A DNA stretch of 64,000 nucleotides from Tremella fuciformis. Its lineage: Eukaryota > Basidiomycota > Tremellomycetes > Tremellales > Tremellaceae. Position 1 is the first letter of the stretch; every line of letters starts with the position of its first letter. Location: contig CP136493.1 of the NCBI GenBank assembly GCA_032768795.1, positions 2,418,001 to 2,482,000 of the forward strand. Direction: 5' to 3'. Below the pieces are notes generated by a model, which was given only the letters and a program-made list of their open reading frames with translations, ran no database searches and was not told the DNA's origin. Of this stretch, positions 9,902 to 18,870 are shown one piece after another. Both the position numbers and the translations under genes were made by a program.

Positions 9902-11974
9902 ATGGTCCAACAGACTCCACAGTGGCCGTTGGTGAGTGTCTCTGAATTCCAAGTGGAAGCGCGCGCCTTGATGAGGACTGACACCAAGGCGGCGCTTGAA
10001 GCCAGACAGCAGGTATTGGACAAGATTCCGCCATATGCTCGAATCGACTCCAAATACTGGCTGGAGAAATACCCAGCTGGGTCGGACGTCAGGCCAGTGG
10101 CGAAGGAATGCGGACTCTTGACGGAGAGGGAGCTGGAAATCACGGATCAAGATGCCACAGCGGTCAGCCCCTGACACCCGGGCATGGCTCAGTGGCCTGA
10201 CGGGTTAGATCGTCCAGGGAATCGCTGCCAAGAAATGGACTTCCGTCGAGGTGACTTTGGCATTCGGCAAACGAGCTTGTATCGCTCATCAGTTGATTCA
10301 TTGTGTGAGCTCCTCAGCGACAGGGATCGGCTAGCTTCGGGCTGAAGAAGCAGCTCACCGACGTATTCCTCGAGTCGGCCCTTTCACGCGCAGCTGAGCT
10401 GGACGAGTACTATGCCCGTACGGGGAAGCTTGTTGGTCCTCTCCATGGCCTGCCCTTCTGTGTCAAGGTGCGATGACTCTTCCTCCCACCCTCACCCTCA
10501 TTTCCGCCTCCCAGCGACCGTGTCCTATTCGCTGATCATGCAGGAGCATTACAAGATGAAAGGTCACATCTCCACGATGAGCATTTCCAGCGGACTCAAG
10601 TCGGCCCCGGCCACGGAACATTGCAGTCTCAACCAGCTGTTCTGGGACTCAGGCGCGGTCTTTTACGTCCGCACCAATCTACCACAATCGGGGATGCAGC
10701 TCGAAACCAATAGCTTTTGGGGACAGACACTCAATCCCTGGAACACTGCTTTGAGCCCCGGAGGCTCGTCGGGAGGGTGCTCGTCACTGATCGCGTTCGG
10801 AGGAGCGCCCATCTCCCTGGCGGGGGATATCGGGGGTTCTCTCCGTGCACCGGCATCGAACACGGGTTTGTGGACATTGAGTGAGTCAAAGGTCGACGTA
10901 TACCAAGCCGTCCGAGCGGCTGACCGGTTAGAGTGTAACAATCAGCGTATCCCTCGGGAGGGGCAGGGCCTTGGAATGATGCCCGGCAACGATGGTTTGG
11001 TAGGCAGCAACGGCTGTCTTTCCAAGAGTCTACGCGATCTTGACCTTTTCATGAGGGTAGTGCTGGGCTCCAAGCCTTGGCTCGAGGAGCAATCACTCGT
11101 GCCGCTACCTTGGCGCGCCGGTGAGAAGAAGACGACCTATCGGATTGGGGTCATGTGGGACGACGGCTATGTGTTGCCTCAGCCGCCCACTAGACGAGCC
11201 ATGGCGACCCTCGTCGATTCCCTCCGAAAAGATCCCCGATTCGAGATTGTCAAATACGAGGGCATGAATCACCCGGAGGGGGTTCAGCTGGCCGTGAGTC
11301 GATCCACGAGGCACCTGGCCATTGGACGATGTGGCAAAGAGGCTGAGGAAACAGCACGAACTGTACTTTCCAGATGGAGGGGCGACTCTGCGTGAAGCGT
11401 TCGCAAAGGCCAACGAGACCATACTGCCTTTGACCGAATGGATCATCTCACATCCCCAAATTCAAGACCGGAGCGTGAGGCAGTATTGGGAGGTGAGTCC
11501 GCATGCCCCGCTTGCATAAGGGCAGTCGGACTGAGTCACAGCTTGTAAAGCGACGCGATGCTTATCGCGCAGCGTACCTCCGTCATTTCAACTGCAGCAA
11601 CATCGACGCCATCCTATGCCCCGTGACCTATGGCCCTGCGCCCCCACTGGGCACGTGCAGATCATGGAGCTATACTTGCATCTTCAATCTGCTTGATTAT
11701 CCCGGAGCCGCCTTCCCTACAGGTCTTGTGGGGGACCCCGAGGTGGACACGAAAGACCAACCGCGGGACTACATGTCCGAGGAGGACATATACGTGTCCG
11801 AAATATGTGCGTCCATCTGTGCCGAGAACGTCAGAGACCCGATCTGACTCGCTAGACGATCCGGAGATGGTGAGGAATGCGCCTCTGGGCTTGCAGTTGG
11901 TGGGGAGGAGGTTCCATGAAGAGGATCTGATGAAGTTGCTCGAAGAAATCAGCACCCTCCTTCCCTTGCAATAG
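9902..11974 (+). CDS. Amidase signature family hydrolase (acetamidase/FAAH-like) no. 1
   Basis: Seven or so exons fit. The N-terminal half contains IPPYARIDSKYWLEK, ERELEITDQDATA and FGKRACIAHQLIHC, the usual fungal acetamidase lead-in. GPLHGLPFCVK carries the catalytic Lys, although the following residue is Glu where family members usually have Asp. SPGGSSGGCSSLIAFGG and SLAGDIGGSLRAPA carry the cis-Ser and the nucleophilic Ser of the Ser-cisSer-Lys triad. The C-terminal half has YRIGVMWDDGYVLPQPP and ends NAPLGLQLVGRRFHEEDL, then LLPLQ. An in-frame ATG at 9812 would add 30 residues; I prefer 9902 by comparison with the family. It should hydrolyse a carboxamide to acid plus ammonia in the cytosol. 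It is divergent from a DAL5-like permease and upstream of a Zn2Cys6 regulator. Confidence 0.88.
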
Positions 11975-12136
11975 GTTGCCGTAGCCGTATAGAGCGCCTG
12001 GAATGCATTCATGTCTCCCCGATGCATACCGGATTCATTGGTCCGACGGAGTTGGGGAACCTTATCGCGGATGAACGGAGAACGGCGTGACCCGACTTTA
12101 CTATGTCTGTGTTTACATATTACCCCTCTCTCCATC

Positions 12137-14044
12137 ATGTCCGTTGCTGATCGTCAATTGGCCGTCCGCTCAAGGATAGGATGTACAGAATGTCGATTGT
12201 GAGTCGGTAAAAGGGGCTGGATGTTACTGAAAAGGAAGCTGATGGGTTTCTAGTCACAAGAAGAAGGTAGTGTAGGGATCCCCCGGGGTGAGCCTCTGCT
12301 CACCCGCATGCAGTGTGACGAAAGCCGACCAATTTGCGGTCGCTGTGGCCGCCTAGGCAAGGCAAGTTACCAGCTACTGTATGAGGCGTGTGTCAGCTGA
12401 TGTTCAGCCGTGCGTGTTTCAGCGTCCGCCGGGAGCCAGGATAGGCAACAAACGACGCGCCATCGAAGATAAGCGAGCCAATGACTCCCCCCAGAACGAT
12501 GATCCCGACAACTTCACCGCATTCATCCGAAGCCTGTTATGTGAACCGACTGCAACTGCGGCTGGGACCGAGGTCATCCTTGAGCAATCGTTACCCGAGC
12601 AACCCGCTTCAGGATCAGCTTCGACATCACATGCCGAAATCACTACATATCCGATAGAGACGGTAGCTGTTGCGAGCTACGACAGCATGGAGAGTGATGG
12701 CGTCGTCGTCTCCCCCGAGCCTTACCTGGCGATGCTGCCCGCTCCGCGCCCTCCCCCATTCGCGTATGCGATCACACAATCGCAATACCAACTGGTCCAT
12801 CATTGGTTCAATGTCGCTTCTCAGATCGGGGTAGCTGTCCATTCATCCCTCAATCCGCTTCACAATCACTTGTTGACCCTCGCATCGACGTCAGCTACGC
12901 CCGAATCTAACCCCGCCTTTCATGGTCTTCTCGCAGTCTCCTCGCTCATCTTTGCCGGCCTTCGAGGCAACATATTCGAGCCCTCCGAGTATCGAACCAA
13001 AGGGCAGTCGGCAATGGTAAAAGCACTTCGGTTGCTGAGCGACACACTTGCCGACTCCGTGGATAATGCCGGACATGATGGCAGCCTCGTTGACAGTCGT
13101 CAAGCGACGGCACAGAGTCGTATGGTGTGCGGGACGACGGCGCTCATTCTCCTGGCTTCTGGCAGCTCCGGCGACACCAGATTCGTCTCGCTGGTCAAGG
13201 AAGCCTGTCTAGGCTACATCGCCGACAGGCTACACGGTGCAATCGACACTTCCCCCGAAACCCGAGTGTCCCTCATGTTGATAGGCGCTTATGAGATTCT
13301 ATCGGGTTTCACGGGACACCCTCCTGCTTCTCACCGGGAAGTCTTGCCTTCTCTGTTGGGGGACTTCCCAGGAGTAGGAAGCGTGGACTCGGTCTGGGGA
13401 GTCAGCAGACGGTGTTGGGGGAGCATGACCCGAGCGCTGGACCTTCTTCGAAGGCTCGATCGGGCTCAACACGATCCGGCCGAGCTGTTGGCCGTCCTCG
13501 CTGATGCGGCTGAGCTTGAGGAAGAGCTGGAAACAGTGGAACATGATGTGGTCGATCCAGCTCTGAGCGAGCATGCAAATAACAGGATCATCACGGGTAC
13601 CGAGGTGAGACTCCAAAAGAACCGAGATACTCGCCAGCGATCTTGCTCACTTCAGATACTGGTCCTCGGTCTCAAGGTTTTGCTGTCGAGAGACGTCTAC
13701 AAGGTCCCAAGAGAAGATGCGGGCGTCCAAGCTCGCGTCATGGAAGTACAGCTTCTGCTCTCGGTGATACCCCAAGGAAACGAGGTGGGTCCCTGTCTCT
13801 CCTTCCGCACATCCCCTCGCTACAACGGTAGGTTGGACTTTTGCTCCCTCTGGTGATAGTCGGAAGCAATGCCATTGGACAAGCGCGACCGGCATTCCAA
13901 TCGTTCATCAAGCGGGCTACATGGAAGGGTACTGCGGGACCACATCGTGCTTTGCAGGTACTGCAGGACGTTTGGGCGGATAAGAGCGGCAAGACTACGT
14001 GGAGGGAGGCGGTCTTGACCCGCGGTCGCCCCATATTCGTTTGA
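12137..14044 (+). CDS. Zn2Cys6 transcription factor (Fungal_trans_2-like C-terminus) no. 1
   Basis: Starts MSVADRQLAVRSR. After splicing three introns, the cluster reads C-TE-C-RFHKKK-C-DESRPI-C-GR-C-GRLGKP-C, the exact CX2CX6CX6CX2CX6C spacing. The third intron (12362-12407) must use a GC donor (AAG|GCAAGT), because only this joins GLGK to PCVFQRP. The long middle exon is open to about 13782. A last intron leads to the C-terminal ALQVLQDVWADKSGKTTWREAVL, the LxxVW...W motif typical of the Fungal_trans_2 (PF11951) group. Total is about 560 residues. It sits between an amidase and an aminotransferase/nitrilase pair, so control of nitrogen-catabolic neighbours is a reasonable inference. It is nuclear and binds CGG-type sites; see the direct repeats at 14194-14223. 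Confidence 0.87.
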
Positions 14045-14193
14045 TAGGGCGTGAGAAATGTATCGGGTGATTGCATCGCATATGCCAACTCACAAGATGA
14101 TAGGTGGAGCACCGATAGGCGTCAAGCTTGGCATCGCGTCACGAGATTGCTCTCGGTCGGCTGTCCCCGATGCGACTCAAGTAGCTGAGTATG

Positions 14194-14223
14194 GGTCGGC
14201 AAAATAATCTTGGTCGGCAAAAT
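14194..14223 (+). promoter_or_regulatory. Direct repeat GGTCGGCAAAAT x2, candidate CGG regulatory site
   Basis: Two identical 12-mers, GGTCGGCAAAAT at 14194-14205 and 14212-14223, 18 bp apart centre to centre and about 80 bp upstream of the aminotransferase ATG. The CGG cores and spacing would suit Zn2Cys6 binding. Function is inferred. Confidence 0.4.
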
Positions 14224-14304
14224 GCTCTCCTGCACCTAAGTATGGATCCCGACTTTAAGACGTGTACTGCAGACACCCCCCTTACGCTGATAGGTCTAAT
14301 CACA

Positions 14305-15997
14305 ATGACGATACAAACCTCGTTCACCCTCCAGCCAGTGCCCGGTGCGCTAGAAGCTGCCAAGCGGGACTATCTTGCAAGCAATCCCAAGTCCAGAGCT
14401 GCGTACGAAAACGCGGTGAACGTACTTCCCGGTGCGTGCTGCATTCATCGGTATGGGCGCCGTCCACCAAGCTAATGAAATATAGGAGGAGGAACACGGG
14501 CGACACTATACGTCGACCCTTTCCCCCTGTATATCTCTGGGGGAAAAGGCACAAGTGTTACCGACCTGGACGGTCATGAGTACCGCGACTTGCGAGTCTA
14601 CCTCTCCGGACCACTCGCAAGGAGAGCGCTCATCTAGCAGCTGCGGCGACTTCGTCTCAGGACTGTTCGGCAAGACCAACCCCATCCTACGTGCAGCGAT
14701 CATTGATGCTCTCGACCATGGCGTTCAGCTTGGTATGCACACGACCAACGAGGCGAAATTCGCATCCCTCATCCGGGAGCAACTGCCCAGTATGGAACTG
14801 ATCAGGTTCGCCAATTCGGGCACCGAGGCGTGCCTGCAAGCCATAAGTCTTGCCATGCGCTACACGAGCAGACAGAAGGTCGCCGTCTTCGCTCACGGTT
14901 ATCACGGCTCGATGGTGGCAGGTGAGCCTCATTCAGCATGGTCGGTCGTGACTCACAAGCAAAAGGTTTTGGCGAGCCCAGCAACAGTACGCTTTGTGCG
15001 CCGTTCGACTGGGTCGTCTGTCCGTACAATGATCTGGAGGGTACTCGGACGGAGATCAAGAAGTACGAAAAAGAGATAGCATGTGTGATTGTGGAGCCGA
15101 TGTGAGTCTCTTGCGGGGAAGAGCTCCGAGACGCCGCTCATCTGTCACAGGCAGGGTAGCGGAGGCTGTATACCTGGCAACGTCGACTTCCTACAAGGTC
15201 TCCGGCAGATTACGGAGGAGACGGGAGCGCTGTTGATTTTTGATGAGATCCAGACAGCCCGTCTGGACTACAACGGAATGCAAGGAAAGCTCAAAGTGAG
15301 CGAGGTGAGTCCGAGTAATGCAGTGGCTCACCCTAGATACGTCCAGACCTCACAACCATCGGGAAGTATTTTGGGGGTGGTTTGCAGTGAGTTATTTTCG
15401 GGCTGTCAGGTATGTTGTTAGGATAATTTCGCTTATGCCAGCTTTGGCGCATTTGGTGGGCGACGGGATATCATGGAGTTGCAAGTCGACTTCCCGGTAG
15501 CGAGGAGTAAAACTGAAGTGCGCCAGACTCGACCCCAGGTTGCCGAATGGCATCAAAGTTGGTGGCACGTTCAACAACTGCGCGGTGGGTGCCCCTCATA
15601 CCATGCGACGTCAGGACCCCTTTGCTTACCGATACAGATGACCATGACAGCCGGTATCGCGGCATTGACCCACCTTATGACTCGCGAGAACCTGGATCGC
15701 GTCAACGATCTCGGAGACCGACTGCGGGACGGTGCAAACGACCTATTCAAGCGCCGTCATGCGCCGTTCTCTGTATCGGGGTACGGCTCGATCAATGAGA
15801 TCCACCCGACTTTCACTGGTCCGCGAGGGAAGGAGCTGGCTCAGCTGTTGTTCTTCGCCCTGCTGCAGCGAGGAATCGCCATAGCGCAGAGGGGCCTGCT
15901 TGCTTTGACCATAGAGGCCAAGACTGAGGACGTGGAACTGTTGTTGGCAGTCCTGGAAGACATTGTGACCAACGAGGAGCTGTTTCAGCCGGCGTAG
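14305..15997 (+). CDS. Class III PLP aminotransferase, glutamate-1-semialdehyde aminomutase-like
   Basis: Begins MTIQTSFTLQPVPGALEAAK. The conserved blocks come in order: NVLPGGGTRATLYVDPFPLY, GKTNPILRAAI, ELIRFANSGTEACLQAISLA (cofactor phosphate site), FAHGYHGS, ACVIVEPM, GALLIFDEIQTAR (the Asp that holds the pyridine nitrogen), then DLTTIGKYFGGG with the Schiff-base Lys, then FGAFGGRRDIMELLDPRLPNG and GGTFNNC. Eight introns are needed. Two of them keep the frame only with GC donors: 14592-14637 (TT|GCGAGT) and 15481-15526 (TT|GCAAGT), both 46 nt. Fungi make ALA from glycine, so true HemL activity is unlikely. Relatives act as transaminases or mutases on small amino acids. It lies between a regulator and the nitrilase. 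Confidence 0.86.
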
Positions 15998-16544
15998 CTC
16001 CAAAGATCTACGGCGGATGGAACGAGCCTCCTATCTTAGCAACGCCTGCTATGCTACGTCGCCGCTGTTTGGCGTTTGCATGTCACATACAGACGACGGG
16101 TCTCGCGAAATTGTTACGCTGATAATGCTTACTTCAAGAACGCATGTGTCGCTCCACACACCAGGCATAGCCACGCCCCAGTCAGACGACGGCAGGCTCT
16201 GCGTGCCTCACCACATCTTACGGCCGCGGCCATCCGGAGAGCTGCAACTAACTGATGATCAGGCACAAGGGCGCCAAGCAGACACCGAGGTCTGGCCATG
16301 TGAGAATTCTGATTCGATGGATGTCTTCTTATCTCGGTCAAATTGACTGACCAATTTACTCCGTGAGATCTTCGGCTTGTGGGGTTCTGCTGCGCCCAGA
16401 TATCTAGTTACGTGTCGCATGTGAGATGATATAACTTATTTGCTCGTGTATTGAACATCACTCTCAACATAGCCGTGCTGCTCAGAGACCGAACCTTTTC
16501 GCCTTGCCTCTCGAGTCCTGCTGAGATCGTCAAGAGGTAACACC
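15998..16544. other. Intergenic; second copy of a dispersed repeat, then nitrilase promoter
   Basis: 547 bp between the aminotransferase stop and the nitrilase ATG, tandemly oriented. Bases 16022-16130 match the repeat at 7017-7125. The remainder shows no gene and no clear motif. Confidence 0.45.
16022..16130 (+). repeat. Dispersed repeat, copy B
   Basis: Contains GAGCCTCCTATCTTAGCAAC, then GCTATGCTA, CGCTGTT and GCATGTCACATAC in the same order and spacing as at 7017-7125. The copies are diverged, perhaps three bases in four identical by eye. Both lie within about 60 bp after a stop codon, on the same strand as the upstream gene. Confidence 0.45.
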
Positions 16545-17594
16545 ATGCCCGCACGAAAGTTAAAGGTCGCGGCTGTCCAAGCACATTCTAGTGCGTTTCT
16601 CTTCCCGCCCCAGTCTAGTATGTGATGGTCAATGAACTTACGAAGCTTTCTACGACAAACAAGCATGCCTCGAGACTGCCAAGCGGCTCATCGGACAGGC
16701 GGTGAAGCAGGACGTCAAGCTGATCGTCTTCGGCGAGGTGCGTCGACACCCACAGCAGAGACAATGATCCGAATGCGTGATCTGAACCGCAGCTTTTCAT
16801 GCCCGGATACCCCTTTCATCTCTGGATCAACTCATACGGCGGTCAGTGGGACTGTCGATCCATCCGGAAACCGAGCTTCCGACGCGTTCGTTGCGCCCCG
16901 CTTGATGCTGACGCTGACAGAGAATCTTCCATATATCGCCGAGTACTACGAGAACGCGGTACAGTCGGATGGACCCGAAGCGCAAATACTCAAAGACCTG
17001 GCCAGACAGGGAGACATCACGATTGTCATCGGTGTAGCCGAGAGAGACCACGGGAGTCTGTACATGGCCCAGTGGATCGTTTTCCCAAACGGGGAACTCG
17101 TGACCAGGAGGAAGATACGACCGACGTCGGTCGAGAGGATTCTGTTTGGCGATGGGGATGTGAGTAAAGCAGGGCGACATCAATGCCAATAGCACTCCCG
17201 GTGCTATATACGCTGACCTCACGCAAGGGATCCGACATCACGGTCCACGAGACAAAACTGGGGAGGTTGGGCGCTCTTCAGTGCTGGGAGCATGCCCAGC
17301 CGCTCTTAAAACATGCTATGGCACTCCAGCACGAAGAGGTACGCGTCGTGGATTATGCTTTTTTCCCGTCTGTGCTCATGCACAGATTCACTGTGCTTCC
17401 TGGCCTACCTTTCCGCCTGGTCTGCCCCACTTCAGCTTGAGCGCTGAGGCCAACTACGCGTCTTGCATGTCATACGCCATCGAGACCGGCACCTTTGTCA
17501 TTGTAGCCTCCCAAGCCTTGTCGGAGCAGAATGTCGACCACATTGCGGGAGACAACCCAGCAGCCCGAGCGGGTCTCCTGTCACGCTCGAAGGG

Positions 17595-18150
17595 GTAGCC
17601 CAAGGTAAAGGGCACGAGGGGGTCTAGTCTCTGGCTCGTAAAGCAAGGGGACTGAGGGATCGAGGACAAGAGTGCTGGGTTCAGACCAGCTGTGTGACTT
17701 TTGTGACGGGACACAAGAGATCCATTGCTGAAGAAACTATCTTGGCCGGAAAGTGGCCTCCTTATATAGACAAGAGGGCTATGTACGCCGAAGGGATTTG
17801 CCACCCGTTTTGCCACCCATTCCATGAGAAAAGTTTTCCTACTGCCGATATTTCTCGAGTGCAAGCGATTCTCCTCGCTGCAGATCTGTCTATAATTACT
17901 GGGAGTGGAAAGGTGGCTGAAGGCCGCCGAGTAGGATCACCGGAAAAAGTATTGACTTCAGGAAAGATCACCGATAAAAGTATTGACTTCAGGGAAGATC
18001 ACCGACAAAAGTACTGACTTAAATCGGCGATGTACCAGAAGAGGTAATGTTTGAGCAGTTCGGTGGAAAAAGTACTGTGTTTTGTAGGCGAATGGCGTAA
18101 AAAGTGGTGACTTGTGTTTGAGATGAGGTCGGTCATGACATCTCGGCATT
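17595..18150. mobile_element. Unclassified ~0.55 kb insertion splitting the nitrilase
   Basis: The block separates two collinear parts of the nitrilase coding sequence. It has no coding capacity. It contains a TATA-like CTTATATAGA (about 17759-17769) and a 31-bp unit tandemly repeated three times at 17935-18028. I could not fix a target-site duplication or terminal repeats, so the element class is unknown. A solo LTR, a non-autonomous element or a lengthened intron are all possible. Confidence 0.55.
17935..18028 (+). repeat. 31-bp tandem repeat, three imperfect units
   Basis: Units start GATCACCGGAAAAAGTATTG, GATCACCGATAAAAGTATTG and GATCACCGACAAAAGTACTG, each followed by ACTT. They lie at 17935, 17966 and 17997. 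Shorter relatives (GGTGGAAAAAGTACTG and GTAAAAAGTGGTGACTT) follow to about 18112. All are inside the insertion that splits the nitrilase. Confidence 0.75.
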
Positions 18151-18870
18151 GGAGGCGCACTGGCGCAGATTATCGACCCCGAAGGAAGAGCTTTGTGTGA
18201 CCGGCCAGCGCACGACAAAGAGGCGCTGGTCATAGCTGAGATCGACCTGAGCAAGGGACTGGTCGCCAAGTCCATCCTTGACACCGTCGGACATTACAGC
18301 CGCAGCGACGTGTTCGAAGTCCACTTCGATAACAGACCCCGGAGGCCGGTCCTCACCGGCGCTCATGGGCACGATCAACATGATCAACGCAAACGGAGGT
18401 TGAGGCGCGACATCTTTGGAAATATGCCGGTTGGTCACGATGGTGGACTGACTGACTCCGTCCCGCCTGTGTCGTCCTCGACAGCGGCAGCGGTCGAATT
18501 GAAAGAGGCTACCTCTTCTCCGGGCATCCTGCCTGGTGCGTAGATGAAACCAGACACCTTGTCCCGGGCTGACCACAAGAATACGCCGGTATCGAGGCGG
18601 AAGCTGTAGCCACACCTCCCAAGGTATTGACGGTCTAAGGTCGACATGCAATGCGTTTCCTTCTATTGTACTTGTATGGATATGCACTCTCGTTGCAGTA
18701 ACACGTGTCTTTCATCGCTCGCCCTGTTAGTCCCGTGACGTAACTCATCGTGACTATCCCCTGGACCGCCCATTGGACCATCTCTTCAGCCTGTTTACCC
18801 TTCCGACTTATCAGTCTAGCGACTCCTCCCGCAACGGTGACATAGACAGTCGCTGAACGCAGTGGACGGC

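Larger units (their letters stand above)
16545..18543 (+). pseudogene. Nitrilase/cyanide-hydratase family gene interrupted near its 3' end
   Basis: Starts MPARKLKVAAVQAHS. The catalytic residues are all present: Glu in LIVFGELFMPGYP, Lys in RRKIRPTS, Cys in GALQCWEHAQPL. Five introns splice cleanly down to HIAGDNPAARAGLLSRSKG, followed by an in-frame TAG at 17596-17598, far short of the family's normal end. The missing C-terminal part resumes on the same strand at about 18151 (GGALAQIIDPEGRALC, then SILDTVGHYSRSDVF, a nitrilase hallmark) and stays open to 18543. The two halves abut exactly at the expected GGG-to-IIDPEG position, so 17599-18150 is foreign. Unless that block is removed as an unusually long intron, the enzyme lacks about 60 C-terminal residues. 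The parent gene would convert a nitrile to acid plus ammonia or amide. It belongs with the neighbouring amidases in a nitrogen-release set. Confidence 0.8.

Noticed and set aside
17599..17720. Possible tRNA-like fold at the start of the nitrilase insertion (GGGTTCAGACC)
   Set aside because: The T-loop-like string is not matched by acceptor, D and anticodon stems.
17695..17940. Possible solo LTR (TGTGACTTTT...GGATCA with TATA box) inside the nitrilase insertion
   Set aside because: No matching 5-bp duplication and no second copy seen in the window; left as unclassified.
16545..18543. Treating 17.57-18.15 kb simply as a long intron
   Set aside because: A frame-keeping GT...AG pair exists but would delete conserved residues and be about 575 nt against 40-60 nt for other introns; kept only as an alternative.
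18133..18687. Minus-strand 184-codon frame
   Set aside because: Antisense to the nitrilase C-terminus, which has recognisable family blocks on the plus strand.
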